The notes below the pieces were generated by a model, which worked only from the letters and a program-made list of their open reading frames with translations, had not been told where the DNA came from and searched no databases. The position numbers and the translations under genes were made by a program. DNA of 64,000 nucleotides from Lepidurus packardi (lineage: Eukaryota; Arthropoda; Branchiopoda; Notostraca; Triopsidae): the NCBI GenBank assembly GCA_023053545.1, contig JAKZAN010000006.1:9642351-9706350 (forward strand), read 5' to 3'. Positions 19,287 through 28,975 of the stretch are shown in pieces. Every line of letters begins with the position of its first letter. Position 1 is the first letter of the stretch.

Positions 19287-21324
19287 TTGTCAGGTAATTG
19301 TGAGGTAACGTTCTGTCGGTCACATGTGCCTCATGATCGTCTTGCTGGTAGATGCCGTCTGCACAAAGAAACCCAAGAGGTAATAGCACAGAAACTTACT
19401 GTCGGTATCTCCAAACGTAAAATCATACAAAGCATTTTGAGAGAGAATTTAGATGAGCCTCCTTGTCGTGATAATGCTATTACTATGAAGGATCTTCATA
19501 ATGCCGAAAACAAAATTCCAAATCCCTTCCGGAAACACTCTGTAGATCACGAAAGCGTTGATTTGTGGGTTGAAGAGATGGCAGTGAGGCTAGATAATCC
19601 AGTATTCTTTTATAAGAACCAGGGCATTATAGACGAAGAAAGTCAATTGCAGGTGGCCAACTTTGCGCTTGGCATCATGTATGAACCGCAAATGAAAGCA
19701 TTACTTGAGTACGGCAGCCAGTGTATTTGCATAGACAGCACGTATCAGGTTAACCAGTACCAGTTTGTCTTGACAACGGTTATGGTTTTGAATAAAGCTC
19801 GGGCTGGATATCCTGTTGCTTTTCTAATAAGTGACAGGGAACATAGGGAAGTATATCGTCTCTTTTTTATGAAACTTAAAAGAAAAAGTCGGTGAAATTA
19901 GAACAACGGAGTTTATGAGCGATATGGCTGATCAGTTTTGGCTAGCTTGGAGCGATGTCTTTGACACTTCTTCTACTACGAGGAGAATTTGCATTTGGCA
20001 TGTGGAAAGGGCTTGGAAGAAAAGACTGGAGCAGCTTCGCGGTTCCGTCACTAGTCATGAAGAAGATTCTCAGGTTATAACCTGTCAAATTTTCAGCTTA
20101 CTTAGGGTGGTGAGTCGCGAGAGAGACGAAAGTAAATTTGCGAATAAGCTTACGTGTTTTATAACCTACGCGGAAGAACATCTTCCTCTTTTTGCGAAGT
20201 ATTTTCTTGACTACTATGCGCCCCGAGTCAATGAGTGGGCGGGTTTCAACTGTCGCAATTTGCCAGTGAGAACTAATATGGTATTAGAGTCTTTTCACCG
20301 GGATTTGAAGCACGTATTTTTGGATGGAAAGTTCAACAGAAGACTTGACCGTTTACTTCAGATTATGCATGATCATGTAGAAATTAGGGAACATAACGAA
20401 TCCATGTTGACCGAAAGAGGCCTAAGTACCAATACCATCATCGAAACTAACAGGAGACATAAGAAATCGAGGGAAATTAAGGACACAGATGTAACTGTTT
20501 TAGAGGAAAACAAATGCTGGACAGTGAATTCTAGTAGGTCGGAGGATAGGTACTACACCGTCACTAGGTTTTCTGACACACTTTGTGCTTGTATTAATAG
20601 ATGCAGTTATTGCGGAGCTTGCAGAGATGTTTTTAATTGCGATTGCTACGATTTTTATGAAAACTGGTTTGTGTGCAAACATATTCACAAAGTTGTACCC
20701 GATTTGCCTGACCATTTGCGGCACTCCCACGTTAAAAATTCAGCTATTGTAGATTGTAAGGAAAGTTATATTATTCCAAACGAGAGACTAGCCAAGGGAA
20801 GAGAAACCCGTTCGGCATTAGAAAAACGAATCACGGACAACATGGCCTGTATTGCAAGGTCGCTTCAACGAGGTCTTACTTATCAGCCGCTTTTAGAAAT
20901 GGATTCTGCTCAGCACAGTGTAGCTATGATAGGCAAAAGGTCTGATGAAGCCATCATTCAAAAGACATTCCAGTCTGCTATAAAAGTTGGTCCTAATTCC
21001 AGGCTCTTACCCCAAAGAGAATTTTATTCAACTCGGAAACCGTACAATAGCAAAGGAGCTGACGTTTATGAAAAGTATGGGTTTGCAGATCCTGGCTATG
21101 TCCTGAGAAATACGGTTGCTCAATTCTGTTATTTATGCTTGCAAAGAAATGCTCCTACTAGTGAGATTGGTGTAGACAATTGGGTTGCTTGTAGTGAATG
21201 CGGGACGTGGCATCATGCTTACTGTGCCAATAAGGTGCAGCCTCATTTAAAGCTTTTAGATTTGTTGCCTGATGATCTTGAAGATTTACTATACCTGTGT
21301 CAACCTTGCCTAAAAAAGATATAA
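19287..21324 (+). pseudogene. MULE-like transposase with SWIM and C-terminal PHD-like zinc motif, one frameshift
   Basis: The first frame (to 19895) and second (from about 19880 to 21324) overlap. They are separated by one extra A in an A-rich run near 19880. The core shows CIDSTYQVNQYQF with the first catalytic Asp, FMSDMADQFW with the second, ICIWHVERAW (CxxH-type), and NLPVRTNMVLESFHRDLKH. A SWIM finger follows, CNCDCYDFYENWFVCKH. The end has a zinc-binding CYLCLQR...WVACSECGTWHHAYC region. It is about 670 residues long. No terminal repeats were found within 700 bp, so it could be a domesticated gene or a decayed element. Confidence 0.75.
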
Positions 21325-22150
21325 GCACGTTTCACTTTTTGTTTTCTTCTTATGTTTTTCGCGTTATTATTATTTGACCTGTTCATATTGGATGTACGAA
21401 GAGATGATGTGAAGAAGTAAAGATGTCAAAGTGAACTTAACAAATTCGTAGCTACGGCCAAACGAAACGTTTTGTTCCAAGAGACATCGGGTTCCAGGGG
21501 GACCCATTTTTAGAGGCAAAAGCTGAACTGCATTGTAGAATAAAACTATTGCATTTAGTATTTTGCTCCTAGAGGTGTTGTCTGAATTACATTGATACTA
21601 ACTACAGATTCGGGACTTCCGCATTTATTTATATTTCATTGTGTCAATTTCTAAGTCATTTCGGACCGGAACTTTACTTCTTGTCCAGATAACCAGTCTT
21701 ACCTTTTCCCAATCCGAACCACAAGATAATGAGTTGAATTGATTTATCGATGATATACATCTATATTCATGGGTGTTATATTGTCTTATTTTTGTATTTT
21801 TTCGTAATAAAGTTATTTGATCGTTTGCTCATCAGCCCATAGAATTTATGTGCGTAGTTTTCATACTAGCGAAATAAAGAAGTATAACTAAATGAACTTT
21901 TGCATGACTTATACAGAAAAACTAGTGGTAGTTGTCGTTGCTGAAAAGTATGGGAAATGACGAGTCAAGGAAGTCAAAACGTTGTTGCTCCCAGAGAGAT
22001 ACGAACACCGGCATAGAACGCAAAGGGTCTTCTACCAAGTTTGCTCCTCGCCTGTCATAAGCGCTTCAGATTTATGAGGTTTGGGGAACAACTCGGACGC
22101 TCGATGGAGGAGGACCTCAATGTTACCATGAGATATGGGCAAACGTTGTC
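21325..22150. other. No recognised gene
   Basis: AT-rich sequence, probably the 3' untranslated region of the transposase and intergenic DNA. AATAAA occurs near 21808 and 21874. Confidence 0.4.
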
Positions 22151-22301
22151 GCAACTAACCCTATGTAGAAGTTTGCTGGAGACGGATGGAAATAAAAACG
22201 TTACATATTGGCCGACTACAAGACTAGGCTCCGCTTAAAGCCTATTTCCTCCTTTTTGCGAGCTCATACCTAACCTAACCGTCACTTGAAGAGTACGTGA
22301 A

Positions 22302-22730
22302 ATGGAGCAACAACAAGAGGGTATAAGCTGTAATTATTTGTCTTTTTGACGTGTTTTGGCACTAATTAATTTGTTTACCTTAATCATAGAAGAACGTATA
22401 AATGAGGAATCCGCAGCAGCGGATGCTCAGTACCAGATTGACTTTTACAAGGATGTAGTCGGAGCTGCAGTGGGTGCTGCCGTGCGAGAAGCACTCAAAC
22501 ATGGAGCAGACCCTGACGCGGCTGAGGCAGTTACCCGCGGGGCCGTCGATGGGATTTGGCCACGGCTTGGAGCCATCCGCCGCCCAAGAGCGTAAGTTTT
22601 TTACTTGTAATCCTCTAATTATGCAGAAAACTTATGACTTTATTTTAGTTTCAGAGGGTATTGCAACAAATGCAAGGGGCGGGGCCATGTCGAGAAGAAT
22701 TGCCGCCGTCCAGAAACGGCCGCCCAATAA
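22302..22730 (+). CDS. Small zinc-knuckle protein, three exons, 98 residues
   Basis: Exons 22302-22320 (ATG GAG CAA..., donor GTATAAG), 22390-22591 (acceptor TTAATCATAG, donor GTAAGT) and 22655-22730 (acceptor TTTCAG) agree in phase (1, then 2). The product has a Gln/Glu-rich start, an Ala-rich helical middle (EESAAADAQYQ, GAAVGAAVREAL), a basic linker, and one CCHC knuckle CNKCKGRGHVEKNC close to the C-terminus. AATAAA lies 42 bp after the stop. CCHC knuckles bind single-stranded nucleic acid. The protein is not recognised and could be a domesticated gag-like fragment. A truncated paralogue is at 7290-7583. Confidence 0.65.
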
Positions 22731-23114
22731 ATGTTTGAATTTAATGATTCCAGTGAATGTATACCTTTCACAATAAAAACAAAAACTTCAACTTACGAAG
22801 CGTTTACTTAATGATATTCATTTAATCTTTCGTGATATTGCAATATTTCTATTATGATCGTCGATGTTGTTTTTAGTCACACAAATAGCAGTAAAGTCAT
22901 CAAGTGCATGGACTAGTAATCTTAACCGAAATGCTGGGAAATATTCCTTGCATATATAAGAAAGTGTTCTTACAACAAACAAATACGTTAAACAGATGCA
23001 AAACAATCAATTATTTTCATGTTACGTCATGGACAGGTTTATTCTGCTATGACGTCTCCCGGTTACTTTTCATATGACGTCATAGCGGCTTAAACAGCTG
23101 CCAAGGGGGCTTGG

Positions 23115-23325
23115 CCATGCCGGCTCGAGAGCCATTTTTTGTTTCACTTTTCGAGTAAAACAATCCATGCCGGCTCGAGAGCCATTTTTTTCCCTTTTCG
23201 AGTAAAATAATCCATTCCGGCTCGAAAGCCATTTTTAGCTGTAATATCGTGCAGAGTTTATTTGTTTCACTTTTTGAGTAAAATAATCAGCGCCGCCAAG
23301 CGGTGAGTGGTACCAATAGCTTCAT
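23115..23325 (+). repeat. GGCTCGAGAGCC tandem array, second site
   Basis: Same unit and boundary (GCGCCGCCAAGCGGTGAGTG) as 9560-9790 and 41935-42150, but more diverged and without adjoining LINE sequence. Confidence 0.85.
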
Positions 23326-23560
23326 GTATGGGTACGACCTCCATTTGCAGGCGTACATCGTTAGTCCGCGGAAGGATTCCTTGGAGATTTTCCTTTCACC
23401 AAACGAATTGATTGATTACAGGATTCGTCACCTCCACGTGGAGAAAAACTTCATAAATGAAACTTACCCGAATAATATTAAGACGAGGTATTACCTGGTT
23501 TCCAAAACAAAAGTGCCCGTCATTACCCAGGAAGACATCTATTTGCAGAATACTTCTTAA
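23324..23560 (+). CDS. Hypothetical 78-residue ORF
   Basis: Opens with ATG directly at the edge of the tandem array and ends at TAA 23560. The sequence is of ordinary globular composition (YDLHLQAYIV, LEIFLSPNEL, TRYYLVSKTKVPV). No family is recognised, and it may be the remnant of a longer exon. Confidence 0.3.
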   Translation: MYGYDLHLQAYIVSPRKDSLEIFLSPNELIDYRIRHLHVEKNFINETYPNNIKTRYYLVSKTKVPVITQEDIYLQNTS

Positions 23561-23939
23561 TCCAGACATGGTTTTTCTTGATACTGCTTCTGCTTGTGAA
23601 AGAAAGGGTAAAAAATATAATAAATTGATATGCTTACTGTTATCCCCATTAAAACAAAACACGTGTTGTTTTCAACTTTCATGAGCGGCTTTTCAATGAC
23701 TTCCTCACAATAAAAAAGAACAACTCCAAAAACAAGAACACATTAGCTGGTATAACCACGTTTTGTTTAGTCTGCTGTCAGCACTGAGTGTACTAAAGAA
23801 AGGGTAAACATAAATGCTGGATCGCGAATAAAATAGTGCAACACTATTCGATACCTTGCATAACAGTTTACTGCTCTGGTTTACGGGTCACCCTTTAGTA
23901 GCACGAGCTCTTTGAAAGAGGAACCTCTTATTTTTAAAG

Positions 23940-24130
23940 CTAAAAGTAGTATAGGTACCACCATTACTGCCACCTCCATTACTGTCGCACCAATAGGAAG
24001 CCTCCATTTCTCCCAAGCCTCGCCCCTTTTATGGCTGCACCAATAGGATGCCTTCATTTCTCCCCTAGCCCCCGCCCTGACGCCTGCGCAGTATGGTTTG
24101 ACAACACCTAGTTTCTAGCGTTTCCGCCAC
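23940..24130. promoter_or_regulatory. CCAAT/GC-box/NRF1-like cluster, promoter-like
   Basis: Two GCACCAATAGGA motifs about 50 bp apart lie in a 55-bp near duplication (CACCAATAGGAAGCCTCCAT and CACCAATAGGATGCCTTCAT), followed by CCCGCCC and a GCCTGCGCAGT NRF1-like site. No gene start can be assigned. Confidence 0.35.
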
Positions 24131-24203
24131 TTTCACGTTGGCGCTGTCCTCACAATTGAGCAGCTCTCGTGTCGACAACAGTGTCCTCCGCAAACAAACT
24201 TAA

Positions 24204-24498
24204 TTACCATTAAAGTTAAAGACACTTTTTCGGACTCGACATTAAAGTTAAAGACACTTTTTCAGGATTACCATTAAAGTTAAAGACACTTTTTCAGATT
24301 CGACATTAAAGTTAAGGACACTTTTTCGAGAATAGACATTAAAGTTAAAGACACTTTTCGAGATTCATCATTTAAGTTAAAGACACTTTTTTCACAAAAT
24401 ACACACACGTTTAAGTAAAAACACTTTTTCAAAAATAGACATTAAAGTTAATGACACTTTTTCGGATAGACATTTAAGTTAAAGACACTTTTTGTAAG
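24204..24498 (+). repeat. Minisatellite, about nine units of 28-35 bp
   Basis: The unit is close to ACATTAAAGTTAAAGACACT plus TTTTCGA. Units differ mainly in the linker after the T run. Confidence 0.9.
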
Positions 24499-24559
24499 TT
24501 TAACCTTCGAAATGTATTTTCTTTCAACAAATACAATTACAAATTCATTCAAAATAATG

Positions 24560-24649
24560 GTTGGTGGTTTCACTACACTGTAAGATTTTTTGGAGAATGT
24601 GCCATCATGCTCATCAGGCTATCAACTGTTGCACACACACTGATAACAC
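24560..24649 (-). pseudogene. Partial copy of the start of the 26675-27127 gene
   Basis: The minus strand encodes the same beginning as the gene at 27127 (MMA-SPK) and matches 27100-27190 over about 90 bp. It stops soon after. The LTR element at 24650-25922 splits this copy from its upstream part (25923-26010). Confidence 0.6.
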
Positions 24650-25110
24650 TGTAGGAAACTGTTTTGGGCGATTAAATTGTTTTGAGCGGTTGGGCGGAAG
24701 GCTGTGAGTTCTTTTTTCGCTCAACGGTAAAATACCGTACAACTTTATTCACTATTTTCGTCGGTACAAGTTTTCGTCGGTACAATGTTTGTTCGTCAAG
24801 TTTGGTGGGCTGGGGCTGTGCTAGCAGGAGATCCTGCTAGCCCCCCCTGAACAATGTGGAGAACAAGCGTTTATATACATGTTTGGCGTGGAATCTGCTG
24901 AATGGGCTAAATTATAAACAGAGGGAATGTTCGGGTAAAATAAGACAGATGGACCGGATGCGTGAGAAGGAAATTAGCTAGTGATCTGACGCTCGGCATC
25001 CTGGATATGAGCTGAGAATTATAAGTCGGCGAAATATCGTCAAAATGTGGTCAGCGAAATATGGTCTTGCTTAGTCATCGGAATTAAGTTTAAAATGATC
25101 GTTCTCCACA
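24650..25110 (-). repeat. LTR, copy 1
   Basis: TGTAGGAAACTG...TTCTCCACA on the plus strand. It matches 25462-25922. Confidence 0.9.
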
Positions 25111-25461
25111 TCGCATTCTTCTCTGAGAGACTACGTCCCGTAGTACAGGTTTTCTGGGGTTTTCTGGGTTGGGTTGAAATAGTTGGGTCGCTTATCGGTT
25201 GTCCCAGGAAGGTCATCGAGCGTGGACGTGTAGCAGGAGTGGTCGTATTCATGGTTGTGGTCGTAGAGGTCGTAGTGGTCGTGGTGTTCTGTTCCACCTA
25301 CGGGTGGTGGAGGAGTTGGCGTCATCTTAGGCACAATGGATTCGTACAAAACTAAACTTTTTTAAACTTCGGTGGAACTGTGGCACGTTGGGCTATTTGA
25401 ATAATTTGAACGATTTTGAACTGCCGGTATTTTAACGCGAATCCCACTTCTGACACCAAAT

Positions 25462-25922
25462 TGTAGGAAACTGTTTTGGGCGATTAAATTGTTTTGAGCG
25501 GTTGGGCGGAAGGCTGTGAGTTCTTTTTTCGCTCAACGGTAAAATACCGTACAACTTTATTCACTATTTTCGTCGGTACAAGTTTTCGTCGGTACAATGT
25601 TTGTTCGTCAAGTTTGGTGGGCTGGGGCTGTGCTAGCAGGAGATCCTGCTAGCCCCCCCTGAACAATGTGGAGAACAAGCGTTTATATACATGTTTGGCG
25701 TGGAATCTGCTGAATGGGCTAAATTATAAACAGAGGGAATGTTCGGGTAAAATAAGACAGATGGACCGGATGCGTGAGAAGGAAATTAGCTAGTGATCTG
25801 ACGCTCGGCATCCTGGATATGAGCTGAGAATTATAAGTCGGCGAAATATCGTCAAAATGTGGTCAGCGAAATATGGTCTTGCTTAGTCATCGGAATTAAG
25901 TTTAAAATGATCGTTCTCCACA
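25462..25922 (-). repeat. LTR, copy 2
   Basis: Same length and apparently the same sequence as 24650-25110, indicating recent insertion. Confidence 0.9.
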
Positions 25923-26005
25923 ACACCAACTCACCAACTCTTGCGTTTGCACAACCCCTCTGGCTAGGATGCTTGTCAGCTCACACTCATGTGTTTGACA
26001 CCCCA

Positions 26006-26438
26006 TCAAGCTGTGGCTGTTATTGAGTATTCGAGAATACCATATAGTTTTTCATTGGCGCGCACTGTCAAACGTGTCACTTTGCTTTTCAATTGACCTG
26101 ACGCATTGTTATAATGTTTGTCAAAAGCATACTCGTTGGGAGAGTCTTTCAATTTTTTTATCACATCGTTTAAAAACATTTTTCTCACCAATATTTGCTT
26201 CAGTTTTTTCCCCATTGTTTAACTGTTCCATCACAACACTTAGCACTATTTTTAACATAATGTTGGAGTGTTCTTGTCCACATTTTAATATAACACTGAG
26301 TGCTTCACTTTTGGTATCCATAGCGAATTGTTCTATAGAGAAAAACTTTGGAACAATACAATTTATCGATGGCGAGGGGATGTAGTCGTGATCGAATGTT
26401 GGGTCGATATACAATTCTGCACGAGTTCGCACCCTCAA
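26006..26438 (-). pseudogene. Unknown Maverick-associated gene, frameshifted
   Basis: Two minus-strand frames (26438-26121 and 26215-26006) overlap and appear to be one gene shifted near 26215. The first part is helical (SEALSVILKCGQ, MLKIVLSVVMEQL); the second is Lys-rich (KKLKQILVRKMF). No family recognised. Confidence 0.4.
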
Positions 26439-26674
26439 ACTCTTTGTATCTAAAACGAGTTTAGATTATTTATTTGAACATAAACTTTGTGATAATAATT
26501 ACAGTTTGCCATGATGTTGGAGTAAAGCTTATGCGAGCGTCCACAAGAACTTCATTTATTTGTTATGTAGTAATATTTATTGTTATCACGTGTTACTACG
26601 TTTTTGATAACCTTCACAGCAGCACTGTAAATACCAAATTTACCCAAAATGAATTTTAACATGTTGAATACATT

Positions 26675-27127
26675 TCAATACATACAAACATTTACAGAAT
26701 TATCGTTGTTAAATGTGCAGGTGTACACAAACATTGGTTCTACAATTTCTGTAGAAGTCCACGTGGATTGCATATAGTCATTCCACAGGAAATGATCGGC
26801 AACATCCATCGACCAGGTCAGTCCATCATCAAGCAGACATCCGTTAATAGATTGAATAGAAGCGGTCTCACCACCAACGAATAGGTTCACAAGCATTCTT
26901 TGTTGAGAAGGTTCTGGAATAAACCGGAAAGCACCATCTTGCGCGCAAACCCAAATTTCGTTGAAATTGTTGTGAAACACAATCGGATCTTCGTTATGTA
27001 TAAATTTAATACATGCTTGACTCGAACTATCACACGTTACAAGACATTGATAACCATTTGCAGTTGCTATGTAAATACGAAATTTACCCAAAGCAGTAAC
27101 AAAACTTTTTGGAGAGCGTGCCATCAT
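26675..27127 (-). CDS. Unknown Maverick-associated protein, about 150 residues
   Basis: The Met at 27127 or 27124 (MMARSPKS) is preferred because the upstream extension is Cys-rich and matches promoter-type repeats. The product is globular with several Trp and Cys (EIWVCAQDGAFRF, DHFLWNDYMQSTW). No domain recognised. Its start is duplicated at 24560-24649. Confidence 0.5.
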   Translation of the reverse strand: MMARSPKSFVTALGKFRIYIATANGYQCLVTCDSSSQACIKFIHNEDPIVFHNNFNEIWVCAQDGAFRFIPEPSQQRMLVNLFVGGETASIQSINGCLLDDGLTWSMDVADHFLWNDYMQSTWTSTEIVEPMFVYTCTFNNDNSVNVCMY

Positions 27128-27194
27128 GCTCGTCGGGCAGTCAACTGTCGCACACGCACACACTCTCTGATAACGCCAGTGCACTCTACACACA

Positions 27195-27510
27195 CACTAG
27201 AATGTTCAACGATACCAACTCTTGGGCTTGCGCACCCCTCAAGCTGAGATGTTGACCAATCCCCACTCTTCCCTCAACACAACCCTCAGGTTAGTGTGTT
27301 TGACAACCCACACTGTTGCGCTCGCACACCCTCTCATGCAGGAGTGTTGACCAATCCCATTCTTCCATCGACACACCCCTCAGACTTGACTGTGTGACTA
27401 CCCCCATTGTTATGCATGCACACTCTCAGGCTAGGGTGTTTGACAACCCACACTCTTGCGCCTGTGCACCCCATCACTGATTGGTTGATAAACTCGCTAT
27501 CTCGCGTCGA
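27195..27510. promoter_or_regulatory. Degenerate intergenic repeats between divergent Maverick genes
   Basis: Four or five diverged copies of a roughly 65-bp unit with CACTCTTGCGC, ACCCCTCA, GTGTTTGACAACCC and GACCAATCCC (CCAAT-like) fill the gap between the minus-strand gene at 27127 and the plus-strand gene at 27606. A related unit lies at 25927-26010. Confidence 0.5.
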
Positions 27511-27548
27511 CACAGTTTCCCCTACCCTTGCAGTCGGCCGATCTTCTT

Positions 27549-27583
27549 TATAAACAGCACACATCCTTTTAAAAGTATTCAGT
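27549..27583 (+). promoter_or_regulatory. TATA box and TCAGT initiator
   Basis: TATAAA at 27549-27554 is followed 30 bp later by TCAGT at 27579-27583, the arthropod initiator. The ATG at 27606 follows 24 bp downstream. Confidence 0.65.
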
Positions 27584-27605
27584 CAGCTTTCTGAATTTGA
27601 TAATA

Positions 27606-28208
27606 ATGTCAAACTCTAACAAGCAGACTGGAGCAGTCTCCAATTCCGGATTTAGAAGCGAGCGTAAATGGCAACCCGTCTACGCTGAAGAAAGCCCAAC
27701 CCGTTTTCAAGAGAAGACAGTGCATGTCAAAGGACATTGGCACTGCACACTCAGGAAACCGGCAAAACGTTGGGTGGTGGCAGTAAAAGTGTTACGAGCC
27801 ACCGGAGAGCCGACAACCTATGGCGCCACATACGGTTTTCCAACCGATCATCTCGAGGATGTAATCGATGCGTTGCTAGTACTGAAAGAGTACATCAACA
27901 ACCAAGAGGACAAGTCTGAAGACTCTGATATTGAAATAGAAGAGGTGTGCCCGCCAATTAAAGAAGACAAGAAACGTACCATTGTCAAAATGAACGCTTC
28001 CAATACGAAAGTAAAAGAATTCAAGAAGCGCAAGATCGTCAAAATGATGGAAGATTCTGACGCTGAAGTAGAAGAGGCGACACCCACGTTTGAAGACAAG
28101 AAGCATAAACCCACCATGGTTGAAGACTCTGATGTTGAAATAGAAGAGCATAAGTCAACCAAAGTAAAAGCTGTTGTCAATGGTCGCACTCTTCGTCCAC
28201 GTTTTTAA
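27606..28208 (+). CDS. Unknown Maverick protein with acidic/basic tandem repeats, 200 residues
   Basis: ATG 27606 is chosen over the upstream TTG at 27597. The N-terminal 95 residues look folded (GHWHCTLRKPAKRWVVAVKV, YGATYGFPTDHLEDVIDALL). The C-terminal half alternates basic segments (EFKKRKIVKM, EDKKHKPTM) with three copies of EDSD(I/A/V)E(I/V)EE, which resemble SUMO-interaction motifs beside acidic serines. It is divergent from the capsid block and has its own TATA/initiator. It could be an early nuclear regulator; no homology is claimed. Confidence 0.55.
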   Translation: MSNSNKQTGAVSNSGFRSERKWQPVYAEESPTRFQEKTVHVKGHWHCTLRKPAKRWVVAVKVLRATGEPTTYGATYGFPTDHLEDVIDALLVLKEYINNQEDKSEDSDIEIEEVCPPIKEDKKRTIVKMNASNTKVKEFKKRKIVKMMEDSDAEVEEATPTFEDKKHKPTMVEDSDVEIEEHKSTKVKAVVNGRTLRPRF

Positions 28209-28306
28209 TAACGGGGTATGCAAATGTCTCTAATAACATAGAGATACACCATCTGTATTGTTTGACATTGTCAGAAATACACTATTTGTATTGAAATTTG
28301 TTTGTA

Positions 28307-28867
28307 TTATTCATCATCATCATACAAAGCTCGACAGGTTTGGTCAGTACACACAATTCGTAGGGGTTTCAATTGTAATCCATATCTTTGTTGAATTTGC
28401 TTTTCAACCCAGCGATCTTGTTGTAAAAGTCGAGTTTTACCGCTATTGCAACGAAAAGGAATTAGAATATTTTTCAAAGAATGATTTCGAGCTCGCTGTA
28501 AAGCCACATAAAGACACCATTGTCCACAAGCGCGCGATGTAGGATGTTGAAGGGTTAAAGGATGGTTTTGCCAGAGGTGCGAACCACACCATGTGGCAAA
28601 GTCCGGATGGTAGCTATGGATGCTTTGACCTAAACTATCGAAAAATTCAACTGGTTGCAGCGGGGTGACAATAGCCGGAACATAAATTAAAAGCCAATGA
28701 ACACCTTCATGTTGATGAGGGTGAGTGTTGCAAATAACAAGTAAAGGTTTCCCAGAGTTGGACTTGAGACGAGTAAGATGGTCGCGAGGAATAACCCAAG
28801 TTTCAAAACCACGTTTTTGAATAACAGGGTCATGACGCAAGATATGATAAAGCTGGCTAGTATTCAT
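28307..28867 (-). CDS. Adenain-like cysteine protease (Maverick PRO)
   Basis: About 186 residues from the ATG at 28867. The catalytic set of adenovirus-type maturation proteases is visible: His in HEGVHWLLIY, acidic partner in VEFFDSLGQ, then the Gln/Cys region SRACGQWCLYVAL with the nucleophilic Cys. It would cleave capsid precursors during particle maturation. Intact frame, same strand as the capsid genes. Confidence 0.85.
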   Translation of the reverse strand: MNTSQLYHILRHDPVIQKRGFETWVIPRDHLTRLKSNSGKPLLVICNTHPHQHEGVHWLLIYVPAIVTPLQPVEFFDSLGQSIHSYHPDFATWCGSHLWQNHPLTLQHPTSRACGQWCLYVALQRARNHSLKNILIPFRCNSGKTRLLQQDRWVEKQIQQRYGLQLKPLRIVCTDQTCRALYDDDE

Positions 28868-28975
28868 AGCTAAATAAATCAAGACTTTTATCCACTTCAA
28901 AGGTTTGGTGTGTATTGATGATTCAAAGGTTCACTGTCAACAAACATTTGAACCATGAAAACATAACTAATCAAC

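Larger units (their letters stand above)
24650..25922 (-). mobile_element. Short LTR retroelement with 461-bp LTRs and 351-bp interior
   Basis: LTRs at 24650-25110 and 25462-25922 have equal length and appear identical. In minus orientation they begin TGTGGAGAACG and end TTTCCTACA. The 5' interior then has TTTGGTGTCAGAAGTGGGAT, a primer-binding region typical of some Ty3/Gypsy elements, and a purine-rich stretch precedes the other LTR. A 4-bp (ACAC) or 5-bp (AACAC) direct repeat flanks it. The interior encodes only a short open frame rich in Thr, Pro, His and Asp (start 25349). No pol is present: this is an internally deleted or TRIM-like element. Confidence 0.85.

Noticed and set aside
23324-23560. 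Viral or transposon gene
   Set aside because: No motif found; listed only as hypothetical.
24204-24498. CRISPR-like repeat array
   Set aside because: Units are contiguous and diverged without unique spacers, and the genome is eukaryotic.
25040-25349. Thr-rich ORF of the short LTR element as a real gag
   Set aside because: It is short, low in complexity and lacks any gag motif.
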